Assembly: GCF_021049305.1 (NCBI RefSeq)
Contig: NZ_CP088081.1
Coordinates: 2,790,001-2,854,000 of the forward strand
DNA from: Ideonella dechloratans
Lineage (GTDB): Bacteria > Pseudomonadota > Gammaproteobacteria > Burkholderiales > Burkholderiaceae_C
Direction: 5' to 3'
Length of the DNA stretch: 64,000 bases
Part shown: in pieces, positions 18,249 through 26,680 of the stretch
Position numbering within the stretch: position 1 is the first letter of the stretch
Layout of the letters: each line of letters begins with the position of its first letter
Program-made: the position numbers and the translations under genes
Notes under the pieces: model-generated
Told to the model about the DNA's origin: nothing
What the model saw: only the letters and a program-made list of their open reading frames with translations
Databases searched by the model: none

Positions 18249-20171
18249 ATGCCTAAAGTTTCAGCCATGAACACGCTCCACCCCGGCGCACAGCGCCATT
18301 GGCACCACGGCGTCCAGGCCCTGCGCGCCGGTCAATGGCAGGAAGCCGCCCAGGCCTTCACCGACGGCCTGCGGCAGGACCCGGCCGATGCGCTGATGTG
18401 GCTGAACCTGGCCCGCGCGCAGCTGTCCGACAACCGGCTGGAGCCCGCCACCGACGCCGCCCGCCGCGCGCGCGACCTGCAGCCGGCCAACCCGCTGACC
18501 GTGCGCATGCTGGCCGAATGCCTGTCGCGCCAGAACCGGCGCGAAGAATGCGCCGCGGTCTTCGACGCCTACCCGGCCGACGCCCCGCGCGACGCCGACT
18601 TCCTCAACGCCCAGGGCAACGCCCTGTTCCAGGCCCGCCGCCTGCACGAAGCGGTGGACATCTTCTTCAAGGCCCTGGCCCTGCAGGTGGACAACGCCCT
18701 GGTGCACTACCGCCTGGGCCTGACCTTCCGCGATCTGGCGCTCAACCGCGAGGCCACCGAGTGCTTCCGCACCGCCATCGCGCTGGACGACGGGGCGGTG
18801 CGGCTGCTGTCGCTGTCCCTGCTGGTGCATGAAAGCCGCCAGAGCTGCGACTGGAGCACGCTGGAGGCCGACACCGCCGCCCTGCTGGCCGCCCTGGACC
18901 AGGTGAACGACACCACCGGTCAGATGCTCTCGCCCTTCGCCCTGCTGGCGGTGGACGCCACGCCCGAACAGCAGCGTCGCATGGGCGCCATCCGCGCCCG
19001 CAGCCTCAGCCAGGGCGTGGTGCCGCTGCCCGCACCCGGTCCGCGCCGCCCGGGCCGCATCCGTGTGGGCTACCTGTCCAGCGACTTCCACCACCATGCC
19101 ACCGCCGTGCTGATGGCCGAGCTGCTGGAGCGCCGCGACAGCGCCCGCTTCGAGGTCACGCTCTACTGCCACAGCCTGGACGACGGCACCCCGCTGATGC
19201 ACCGCATCCGCGCCGCCTGCGATCACCATGTGGACGTGCGCCACCTGTCCAACGAGGATGTGGCCCGGCGCATGCGCGACGACGGCATCGACATCGCGGT
19301 GGACCTCAAGGGCCACACCCGCGGCAGCCGCTTCGAGCTGCTGGCCTGGCGTCCGGCCCCGGTGCAGGTCACCTTCCTGGGCTACCCGGCCAGCACCGGC
19401 GCCGACTTCATCGACTACCTGATCGGCGACCCGGTGGTCACCCCGCTGGCCCAGGCCGGCCAGTACAGCGAACACATCGCCCAGCTGCCCCACAGCTACC
19501 AGCCCAACGACCGCCAGCGCCCGCTGCCGCCCTGCCCGCCCCGGGCCGAGCTGGGCCTGCCGGAAGACGCGGTGGTGCTGTGCTGCTTCAACCAGACCTA
19601 CAAGATCTCGCCGCACATGCTGGACCTGTGGGCCGCCATCCTGCACGGCGCCCCCCGGGCCGTGCTGTGGATGCTGCGCTGGAACGCCCACGCCGAGGCC
19701 CACCTGACGCAGGAGCTGGCCGCCCGTGGTGTGGCCGCCGAGCGCATCGTCTGGGCCCCCAAGCGCACGCTGGAAGACCACATCGCCCGCCTGCGTGCAG
19801 CCGACCTCTTCCTGGACACCTGGCCCTGCAACGCGCACACCACCGCCAGCGAGGCCCTGTGGGCCGCCGTGCCGGTGCTCACCGTCCCCGGGCCCACCTT
19901 CGCCTCGCGGGTGGGTGCCAGTCTGGTGACGGCCTGTGGTCTGCCGGATCTGGCCTGCGCCTCCGAGGCCGACTACGTCGCCCTGGGCACCGCCCTGGCC
20001 AACGACCCCGGCCTGCTGGCCCACCTCAAGCGCGAACTCGACAGCCACCGGCTGGAGCTGCCGCTGTTCGACACCGACCGCTATGCGCGGGACTACGAAG
20101 CCCTGCTCACCCGCATGTTCGAGCGCCAGCAGGCGGGTCTCCCGCCAGAGCATCTGCCCCCCGGTGCCTGA
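18249..20171 (+). CDS. O-GlcNAc transferase-like protein (TPR repeats plus GT41 catalytic domain)
   Basis: This looks like a SPINDLY/OGT-type transferase, known for adding sugars to Ser/Thr of proteins. The 640-residue product has N-terminal TPR repeats (about 10-190) and a GT41 C-terminal domain: RIRVGYLSSDFHHHATAVLM, VDLKGHTRGSRFELLAWRPAP, VQVTFLGYPASTGADFIDYL, NQTYKISPHMLDLWAAIL, and FLDTWPCNAHTTASEALWA with the downstream PGPTFASRVGASL. The start may be 18249 or the ATG at 18267; neither has a strong ribosome site. It sits between two GT2-type genes and near the flagellins. Confidence 0.88.
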   Translation: MPKVSAMNTLHPGAQRHWHHGVQALRAGQWQEAAQAFTDGLRQDPADALMWLNLARAQLSDNRLEPATDAARRARDLQPANPLTVRMLAECLSRQNRREECAAVFDAYPADAPRDADFLNAQGNALFQARRLHEAVDIFFKALALQVDNALVHYRLGLTFRDLALNREATECFRTAIALDDGAVRLLSLSLLVHESRQSCDWSTLEADTAALLAALDQVNDTTGQMLSPFALLAVDATPEQQRRMGAIRARSLSQGVVPLPAPGPRRPGRIRVGYLSSDFHHHATAVLMAELLERRDSARFEVTLYCHSLDDGTPLMHRIRAACDHHVDVRHLSNEDVARRMRDDGIDIAVDLKGHTRGSRFELLAWRPAPVQVTFLGYPASTGADFIDYLIGDPVVTPLAQAGQYSEHIAQLPHSYQPNDRQRPLPPCPPRAELGLPEDAVVLCCFNQTYKISPHMLDLWAAILHGAPRAVLWMLRWNAHAEAHLTQELAARGVAAERIVWAPKRTLEDHIARLRAADLFLDTWPCNAHTTASEALWAAVPVLTVPGPTFASRVGASLVTACGLPDLACASEADYVALGTALANDPGLLAHLKRELDSHRLELPLFDTDRYARDYEALLTRMFERQQAGLPPEHLPPGA

Positions 20172-20225
20172 GGCGGGCGCATCCGCTAGCATGGCCACAC
20201 TCCGAGGGCGCATCGCGCCGTCCGC

Positions 20226-21389
20226 ATGAAGCTGACCATCGCCATCCCCACCTTCAATCGCCTGCCGCAGCTGCAGCAGGCCATCGCGGCCGTGCGTGCG
20301 CTGGAGATCCCTCCCGGCCTGGAACTCCACCTGGCCCTGTCCAACATTGCCTCCCGGGATGGCACGCGCGACTACCTGGATGCCCTGCAGTTGCCTGGCA
20401 TCGCCCTGCACATCTACAATACGCCATTCTGGGAGATGCGCTTCAAGAAGGACATCCGCTCCAACTGGGTGCGCCTGGCCGGGGCGGTGCCGCGCGACAG
20501 TGACTGGGTCTGGCTGCATGGCGATGACGATGTCATCCTGGACCCCCGCGCTCTGCACCGCGTGGTGGCGCTGGCACGGTCGGCCGAGCAACCGCGCCTG
20601 CTGATGTTTCCACAGGCCAAGCGCTCGACGGGCTCCGGGCAACACTACGCCGGCCAGCTGATCGACCTCTGCCAGGCCCACGGCTTCCACGAGATGCTCG
20701 GCTGGATGTCCCAGTTGGTCATGTGCGGCCCGCTGTTCTTTGCGGCCATGTCGGACTTCGCCCGCTTTGCCGGCGAATCCCTGGACGACCACGATCCGCG
20801 GACCGAACCCACCTTGCCGCGCAGGGAGCTCCTGGCCGGCGAAGACCCGCAAAGCGCCGAGCGGCTGACCGACAGCCGCGTCTCGGCCTTCCACCATGCC
20901 ACGATGGTGCTGAGGCACTTCCGCGACCAGGTCGCGGTGTTCGTCGACGATCGCATCATCGACGAGCAGCCCCAGCTGCCGCCCGGCCAGGAGGATCGGC
21001 CGACACGGCGTTCCTCCGAGAACGTGCGCGACCGCTTCTTCTACCTGGTGGACGACTTCGTCGAGCACCTGGGTCTGCCGCCCCGCTCCTTGAGCCCGCA
21101 CTTCCTGCGCTATGTGAACAAATCCCTGGCCGACCTGATGACCAATGTGCTCGCCGAGGACCTGCTGGTTCCGGGCGACTGCCTGCTGGATCGGCAGGGC
21201 AAGCTCGAGCGCCTGCACCGGCTGCGCGAGCTGATGGCCGACGAGGCCCAGCGCCAGGAGTTGAGCCGGCGGCTGGCGCTGATCGAGGACGCCATGCGCC
21301 GCGAGAGCAGCGAATCCAGGCGCGCCATGCAGGCGCTCTACCAGGCCACCAAGCAGCCCCGCCTGCCCTTCCAGATCATGCCGGCGTGA
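20226..21389 (+). CDS. Family 2-like glycosyltransferase
   Basis: The 387-residue product starts MKLTIAIPTFNRLPQLQQAI, the GT2 nucleotide-binding start, and has the metal-binding LHGDDDVILD at about 98-107. The C-terminal ~150 residues are helical and charged (LRELMADEAQRQELSRRLALIED) and not assigned. It follows the GT41 gene by 54 bases. Its stop overlaps the end of the convergent B12 radical-SAM gene by 14 bases. Donor and acceptor are unknown. Confidence 0.75.
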   Translation: MKLTIAIPTFNRLPQLQQAIAAVRALEIPPGLELHLALSNIASRDGTRDYLDALQLPGIALHIYNTPFWEMRFKKDIRSNWVRLAGAVPRDSDWVWLHGDDDVILDPRALHRVVALARSAEQPRLLMFPQAKRSTGSGQHYAGQLIDLCQAHGFHEMLGWMSQLVMCGPLFFAAMSDFARFAGESLDDHDPRTEPTLPRRELLAGEDPQSAERLTDSRVSAFHHATMVLRHFRDQVAVFVDDRIIDEQPQLPPGQEDRPTRRSSENVRDRFFYLVDDFVEHLGLPPRSLSPHFLRYVNKSLADLMTNVLAEDLLVPGDCLLDRQGKLERLHRLRELMADEAQRQELSRRLALIEDAMRRESSESRRAMQALYQATKQPRLPFQIMPA

Positions 21390-23145
21390 GCTGGGCGGCC
21401 GCAGGCAGCTGCTCGAGATAGGCGAACGACACCTGGCCGTCTGCCCACAGGCCCTTGTCGGCAAAGAAACCGGTCCAGAAGGACGAACGCTCCAGGCCAC
21501 GGGCCAGTTCGTCCAGCCTTTGCTGCGCCTGGGCCTGCTGGCCCAGCCGCTGCAGGCAGTAGGCGATCATGTACATGGCCAGCGCATGGTCGTCGCGCAG
21601 CAGCAGCACGTTCGAGAAGATCTCGATGGCATGCTGGAAGTGGCCCAGCCGCACGTCGATGTTGTTCAGGAAGTTGGATTCGAGGTTGATGTCGTAGGCG
21701 ATGTTCTCGATTTCCTGCGGCGTGAAGTGCTCGGTCTCGACCACGCACTTCTTGTAGCCCGCCAGGCGGATGTCGCCCTTGATCTGGCCCTTGGCCCGCG
21801 CGTCCAGGTACATCTCGCTGCCAGACAAGGGTGTCGCCACGTTGATGCGGTACCAGCTGGCGCCCAGGTTGCGCAGGAAGCGGCGCGTGTCCTCGATGTC
21901 CTCGCGCGTCTCGCCCGGCATGCCGATGATGATGTTGCAGTCGGTGTAGATGCCCAGCTTGCGGCAGTCGGTGACCACCCGCTCGGTGATCGACAGCTTG
22001 AGCGGCTTGCGCATCAGCTCCTTGAGCACCCGTGCACTGCCCGATTCCACCGCCAGGGTCAGTTGCCGCACGCCCGTCTTGTGCAGCTCGACGAGCATGT
22101 CCCAGTCCAGCGCATACAGCGCCAGCGCGTTGGGGAAGAAGCAGTTCAGGTCCAGACGCTGGGCGATCCTCAGAACCGCCTTGGCCCAGTCCACATCCCA
22201 GAGGAACATGTCGTCCTCGATGACCAGGGTGCTGGCACCCAGACGGGTCTTGAGCGCCGTCAGTTCGGCCTCGATGCGCTCGACGCTGAAGGCCCGCACC
22301 TTGCGGCCGTGCACCGCATGCGCGGCGCAGAAGGTGCACAGGAACGGACAGCCCCGGCTGCCCATGTAGGTGATGTAGTTGGTCTTGTCGGCGATGTTGG
22401 TGTAGGCCTTGATCGTCGGGCTGTAGTGGTAGTCCTGCAGGTCGATGCAGTCGTAGTCCAGGTAGGGCACATCGTCCAGGCGGTCGATGAAGTGATGGGT
22501 GTAGATGCCGCTGGACTGGAGGTTGCCACGTGTCACCCAGTGGTTGGAGGCCTCGCAGTAGCGCCGCGGATCGGCGGCGCTGAGCAGTTCCTTCAGCGGC
22601 AGCTCCCCCTCGCCGTAGCACAGGGCATCGAAAGCCTCCGGCGCGTCCTCGAAGATCTCCCGGTACATGGTGGTCGCCACGTTGCCGCCACCGATCACGA
22701 ACGCCGAGGGAAAGGTCTGCCGGGCCAGGCGCGCCAGCATCAGCACGTTCTCGTAGCCCGTGATGAACAGCGAGGAAAAGCCCACCAGATCGGGTGTGAA
22801 GCCCTCGGCCTGCACACGCGCCAGCACCTCGGTGAACCAGGGCGCGAAGTCGAGGCTGTCGGGGTGGTTCCAGGTCTTGTGGATCTCGGTGTTGAAGTCG
22901 ATCACCTTCACCGCACAGCCGAACTCGCGCTTGAGGTAGGCGCTGATCGTCAACACCCCCAAGGGGACATCGGTGATCAGGACGCCGTAGTCGTGGCCAT
23001 TGGCGTGGCGCCATGACTTGCTGTTCTTGCCCGGCGCGGCAAAGGCCTCGAAGGTGATGTTGGGTGGCACGATCAGCAGCACGTTCGGTGCCGGCCCCAG
23101 GCCGCCGCCGGGCGCCAGGTCCAGCGCTTGCTCATGTGTCGTCAT
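21376..23145 (-). CDS. B12-binding-domain radical SAM protein
   Basis: This is a cobalamin-dependent (class B type) radical SAM enzyme; such enzymes often methylate or rearrange unactivated carbons. The 589-residue product has an N-terminal B12-binding Rossmann domain (NVLLIVPPN ... PLGVLTISAYLKREFG ... LVGFSSLFITGYENVLML ... FVIGGGNVATT). The radical SAM core follows with C266, C270 and C273 in RGCPFLCTFC, and IIIGMPGETREDIEDT. The C-terminal ~100 residues look TPR-like (HALAMYMIAYCLQRLGQQAQAQQRL). The start is the ATG overlapping the previous stop (ATGA), preceded by GGAG. The frame stays open far upstream, but that part is inside the SDR gene. Last gene of the ten-gene island operon; substrate unknown. 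Confidence 0.85.
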   Translation of the reverse strand: MTTHEQALDLAPGGGLGPAPNVLLIVPPNITFEAFAAPGKNSKSWRHANGHDYGVLITDVPLGVLTISAYLKREFGCAVKVIDFNTEIHKTWNHPDSLDFAPWFTEVLARVQAEGFTPDLVGFSSLFITGYENVLMLARLARQTFPSAFVIGGGNVATTMYREIFEDAPEAFDALCYGEGELPLKELLSAADPRRYCEASNHWVTRGNLQSSGIYTHHFIDRLDDVPYLDYDCIDLQDYHYSPTIKAYTNIADKTNYITYMGSRGCPFLCTFCAAHAVHGRKVRAFSVERIEAELTALKTRLGASTLVIEDDMFLWDVDWAKAVLRIAQRLDLNCFFPNALALYALDWDMLVELHKTGVRQLTLAVESGSARVLKELMRKPLKLSITERVVTDCRKLGIYTDCNIIIGMPGETREDIEDTRRFLRNLGASWYRINVATPLSGSEMYLDARAKGQIKGDIRLAGYKKCVVETEHFTPQEIENIAYDINLESNFLNNIDVRLGHFQHAIEIFSNVLLLRDDHALAMYMIAYCLQRLGQQAQAQQRLDELARGLERSSFWTGFFADKGLWADGQVSFAYLEQLPAAAQLTPA

Positions 23146-24227
23146 GGCTTGTCTCCAGTGTGAGGCCCGCAGGCTTGCAGATACCGCCCCATCAGGCGAA
23201 TCGAGGTCGGCAGCGAGGTCCAGGCGTCCAGCCCGAGTTCGCGCCGCGCCTTGGCAATGTTGGGAAGATAGACCGATCGGTCGATGTTCTTGGCCCGGTC
23301 GCTGAGTTGCCCAAGCACCTGCACGGGCTTGTGCGGGCTCAGCTCGGCCGCCACCAGTTGGGCCAGCTCGCCGATGCTCAGCGCGGCATCCGACCCCACG
23401 TTGAAGACCCGGGCCGGCGTGCCGGGGGCGGCAGCCAGCATGCGCCACAGCCAGATGGCCAGGTCGCCCAGGTGCAGGAAGGAGCGCAAGGGTCGGCCGT
23501 CCCCCTGCACCACCAGGGCCGGCGCCTGCAGGGCCTGCTGCACGAAGTTGCCCAGCGCGTAATGCACATCGAGCGGAATCCCGGGGCCGGCGAAGGCGAA
23601 GCAGCGCGCGATGGTCAGCGAGAAGCCCAGCTCCTGGGCCGCACAGCCGAGGATGAACTCGGCCGCCCGCTTGGCCTGTGCCAGGCCTGACCCCGGGTCC
23701 AGGGTGTCCGGCGCGTGGTGGTCCGTCTCCTCCACCGGCCCGGGCCGGGGCCCATAGACCACCCCGGAGCCCAGGAACAGCACGGCCTGCGGACGGGCAC
23801 GGCGGCACAGCCGGACCACGGCCCGCGTGCCATCCACCAGGGTGTCGAACTTGCTGATCGCGCTGGCCCCCCCAAAGGTCTCGTGGGCCGAGGTGGTGGC
23901 GCCGTGGACCAGGTGGGTGAAGGCGATGTCGCGCCGGTCGATCTGGGTGACATCGCCTTCGATGACCTCCAGGCCGGCCAGGGGCGGCAACAGGGACAGC
24001 CAGGCCTGCGCCGCCGCTGCCCGCCGCGTCAGCAGCGCCACACCGCGCAGCTGCAAGCCCTCGTGTGCCTGCGCATGGGCCAGGCGCTGCAGCAGCCACC
24101 AGCCGAAGGGGCCGGTGCAGCCCGTCAGCAGCAGACGGCCCCCCTGCAGATGAGCCCAGTCCAGCGGCTGGCAGGCCGCCAGACGTTGCGTCTCAGCCTG
24201 CAGGATCTGCGCTTGCGCCAGGTTCAT
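23142..24227 (-). CDS. NAD-dependent epimerase/dehydratase-like SDR protein lacking the catalytic tyrosine
   Basis: The 361-residue product is of the extended SDR (sugar nucleotide epimerase/dehydratase) type. It has the cofactor motif TGCTGPFG at 35-42, HLVHGAT near 115, and FLGSGVVYGP with the expected Ser at 154. Where the family has YxxxK, this protein reads LAQAK (L182, K186): the Lys is kept and the Tyr is lost. The DNA reads cleanly, so this is not a frameshift. It may be a binding or structural protein, use another acid, or be a degraded reductase. It follows the radical SAM gene by 15 bases and overlaps the next by four. Confidence 0.82.
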   Translation of the reverse strand: MNLAQAQILQAETQRLAACQPLDWAHLQGGRLLLTGCTGPFGWWLLQRLAHAQAHEGLQLRGVALLTRRAAAAQAWLSLLPPLAGLEVIEGDVTQIDRRDIAFTHLVHGATTSAHETFGGASAISKFDTLVDGTRAVVRLCRRARPQAVLFLGSGVVYGPRPGPVEETDHHAPDTLDPGSGLAQAKRAAEFILGCAAQELGFSLTIARCFAFAGPGIPLDVHYALGNFVQQALQAPALVVQGDGRPLRSFLHLGDLAIWLWRMLAAAPGTPARVFNVGSDAALSIGELAQLVAAELSPHKPVQVLGQLSDRAKNIDRSVYLPNIAKARRELGLDAWTSLPTSIRLMGRYLQACGPHTGDKP

Positions 24228-24242
24228 GCCTGTGGGCCGGAC

Positions 24243-26129
24243 TCAGGCCAGCACCACCAGGGCGCAGGTCGAAGTCTCGGCGCAGGCGTCGAAGTGCTTG
24301 CGGCGGTTGAAGCTCATGTCGTAGCCATAGGCCTCGAAGCAGTGCCCCTCGCCGGCCTGGCCCTCCAGGGCCGCCGTCCACAGCAGCGGCGTGTAGCCCT
24401 GCTCGCGCAGCAGCAGGCCGGGTTCGGCGATCAGGGCCGCCGCGGTGTCCAGGCCACCGGCCAGCAGCCAGTCGGCCGGCAGGCCGGCCAGACGCTCGAC
24501 CGCCGCGGGCACCGAGTACTCGCGCAGCGCGGGCAGGTACAGGCCGATCACCGGCCCCGCCTGCAGGCGTTGCAGTAGCTGCTCGTGGCGGCTGCCCGCA
24601 CGGGTGCGCAGATGGCCGCTCAAAGGCTGGGTGTGGTGGTCCTTGAAGACCTTGCCGGGGTGGGCTTCGGTGAAGGCCTGGGCCACGCGCGGCAGGTAGA
24701 ACTCCTCCAGCGCGGAACCCTCGTCGGAGATCAGGGACTGCGGCAAGATGAAGGGCACCACCGGACCGTTGAGCGCCCCGGCCAGGGCCGGATCGGCCGC
24801 GATGCGTTCGCGCAGGCCCTGCACGGCGCGGCTGAACTCGTCCAGCGACGGGCAGGCCCCGGGCAGGTGGCGCACCAGGCGCTCGTGCATCTGCGCCAGC
24901 GTGGAGGTGGGCGCCTCGATCTGGAAATAACGCCGGCACTTCAGATGCACCGGCGCCTTCAGGCCGCGCGGGTCGCAACGGCCATGGGTGTCGAAGTGGC
25001 CCTGGTAGACCGGCTCGGGCAAGGCATCATCGAGCCGGTCCTGGTCGCTGAAGCCCTGGCCGTAGGGCAGCGGCAGCAGCTTGGCGCCGGCCGTCTTGGC
25101 CGCATGCAGGGCGATGAACTGCGGGTCCTCGCCGATGATGCAGTCGGGCCGGTAGGGGCCCATCCACGGGTTGGCCATGCCACGCGCCAGGATCTCCTTG
25201 AGCGGCGTCTGGCGCAGGTTGCCGATCGACATGTCGATGTACGGGCAGGGCGTGATCTCCATCGTCGAGGTGATGGTGATGATGCCCTTGGTGGTGATGC
25301 AGCCCTTGAACGAGCCGTAGGAGGGCGTCATGTGGGTGAACACCTTGTACTTGCGCTCGAGCTCGCGCACGATGTCGGCGTCTTCCTTCTCGATCACGAA
25401 CTCGGGGTGCTCGCTGCACGAGCCGGTGGGCTTGGCATAGGAGACATACAGGCCGATGCCGCGATCGGTGGCGAAGCGGCACATTTCCTCGAACTCGGCG
25501 GTGCGCGCACGGCCCTTGACCAGCACGGTCGACAGGATGAGGTTCAGCCCGGCCTCCAGGCTGGCGTCCACCGCACGCATGACCCGCTTGTACGAGCCCT
25601 TCTTGTTGCGGAAGTTGTCGTGGTCGGTCTCGACCATGCTGTCCAGCGACAGCTGCACCTTCTCGACCCCGATAGACTTGAGGTGGCGCGCGCGCGCGCC
25701 ATCCAGGAACCAGCCGTTGGTGTCGGTGATGATGTAGTGGCGCTCGGGATCGATGGCCTCGACCACCGCGTCGAAGTCCTTCATCACCAGGGGCTCGCCG
25801 CCGGTGATGACGAAGCGCGCCAGGCCCAGGGCATCGGCCTCGCGCGAGATGCGGCGCACGTCCTCCAGGTCCATCTTCTCGCGCTCGTCATGGATCTTGA
25901 TCACCTTCTCCAGGTGGCGATCCATGTAGTACTCGGCCGAGCAGTGGGTGCACTGGAAGTTGCACAGGTAGCTCTTCTCCAGGCGGATGATGGGGCTGAT
26001 CTCGCCGCGCTCCTCCATCTCGGCGATGCGGGCCAGCTTGGCCGCCACATAGGGCTTGCGCGCAGCCAGGCCGTTGCGCTTGGCCAGTTCCTCGGCGGAC
26101 AGCGACTTGACGAGCAGTTCGGTTTCCAT
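24243..26129 (-). CDS. Radical SAM protein with auxiliary-cluster (twitch/SPASM-like) region and unknown C-terminal domain
   Basis: The 628-residue product has the radical SAM [4Fe-4S] motif CNFQCTHC (C56, C60, C63), followed by FVITGGEPLV and QLSLDSMVETDHDNFR. A second Cys region is near KGCITTKGIITI and ITPCPYIDMSIGNLRQTPLKEIL, fitting a twitch or SPASM auxiliary cluster. Residues ~390-628 do not match a domain I know. They include the Cys-containing HLKCRRYFQIEAPT and the ending FDACAETSTCALVVLA. The start is ATG 26129 with GGAAGG upstream; the frame is open to 26231. It lies 2 bases after the Nudix gene. The reaction is unknown; a role in the island sugar pathway is inferred. Confidence 0.85.
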   Translation of the reverse strand: METELLVKSLSAEELAKRNGLAARKPYVAAKLARIAEMEERGEISPIIRLEKSYLCNFQCTHCSAEYYMDRHLEKVIKIHDEREKMDLEDVRRISREADALGLARFVITGGEPLVMKDFDAVVEAIDPERHYIITDTNGWFLDGARARHLKSIGVEKVQLSLDSMVETDHDNFRNKKGSYKRVMRAVDASLEAGLNLILSTVLVKGRARTAEFEEMCRFATDRGIGLYVSYAKPTGSCSEHPEFVIEKEDADIVRELERKYKVFTHMTPSYGSFKGCITTKGIITITSTMEITPCPYIDMSIGNLRQTPLKEILARGMANPWMGPYRPDCIIGEDPQFIALHAAKTAGAKLLPLPYGQGFSDQDRLDDALPEPVYQGHFDTHGRCDPRGLKAPVHLKCRRYFQIEAPTSTLAQMHERLVRHLPGACPSLDEFSRAVQGLRERIAADPALAGALNGPVVPFILPQSLISDEGSALEEFYLPRVAQAFTEAHPGKVFKDHHTQPLSGHLRTRAGSRHEQLLQRLQAGPVIGLYLPALREYSVPAAVERLAGLPADWLLAGGLDTAAALIAEPGLLLREQGYTPLLWTAALEGQAGEGHCFEAYGYDMSFNRRKHFDACAETSTCALVVLA

Positions 26130-26131
26130 GA

Positions 26132-26680
26132 TCAAGGCTTCCTTCCGGTGTCGGCGCCGCTGCTGAACAGCGGGCGGTAAATGCCGTGTTGGCGAATGGT
26201 ATCGGGCGGCAGTTCGTCGAACCATGCCCACTGGCCTGCCGCGGGACGTCCGCCGGCAGGTGCCTGGCGTGCCGGATCCGCCGGCGTTCGCAGCCGGCAG
26301 CGGAACGCCAGGGTGATGAAGTGTCCGCGCAGGTCGCGCTCAGGCGCGGTCAGCTCGAAGACCGCCAGCGGGGTCGCGTCGGCCTCGACCTGGGCGCCCA
26401 GCTCGGCGGCGGCCACGGCCGCGATGCGCGTGGCCCAGGATTCCTTGAAGCGCACGATGCCCCCCGGCACATGCCAGCCCGGGCCATAGAAGCGGTCTTC
26501 GCGCCAGGTCATCAGCGTGCGCCCCGCCCCGTCGCCCACCAGCAGGTCGACGTTGACCAGGGGCGTCAACCGGCTGACGGCCAGGAACAGCGGCTCGGGC
26601 AGACCGGCGCGGGCATCCGGGCACTGCCGCTCGATGACGTCCAGGGCCTGTTCCAGCGAGGGGGCGGTGTTCTGGTTCAT
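26132..26680 (-). CDS. Nudix hydrolase of the GDP-mannose mannosyl hydrolase type
   Basis: GDP-mannose mannosyl hydrolases cleave a nucleotide sugar to the nucleotide plus the free sugar, unlike most Nudix enzymes. The 182-residue product has RLTPLVNVDLLVGDGAGR, like the STPLVSLDF segment of E. coli Gmm. Its shortened Nudix box GGIVRFKE...AAELGA (73-96) lacks the same catalytic Glu that Gmm enzymes lack; the Arg of the box is also replaced (Ala). GWHVPGG matches. It lies in the island operon and starts within the coding end of the methyltransferase gene (4-base overlap). Substrate base and sugar unknown. Confidence 0.8.
   Translation of the reverse strand: MNQNTAPSLEQALDVIERQCPDARAGLPEPLFLAVSRLTPLVNVDLLVGDGAGRTLMTWREDRFYGPGWHVPGGIVRFKESWATRIAAVAAAELGAQVEADATPLAVFELTAPERDLRGHFITLAFRCRLRTPADPARQAPAGGRPAAGQWAWFDELPPDTIRQHGIYRPLFSSGADTGRKP

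Noticed and set aside
18252..18262. TAAAGTTT as a sigma28 -35 before the GT41 gene
   Set aside because: No GCCGATAA-like -10 follows at 11-12 bases, and it overlaps the start codons.
18261..21500. Minus-strand open frame of over 1000 codons opposite the glycosyltransferases
   Set aside because: Shadow of three plus-strand genes with clear glycosyltransferase motifs; the translated sequence is low in complexity and has no domain.
23146..24099. N-terminal extension of the B12 radical SAM frame
   Set aside because: It lies inside the SDR gene in another frame; the real start is the ATGA overlap at 23145 with GGAG upstream.
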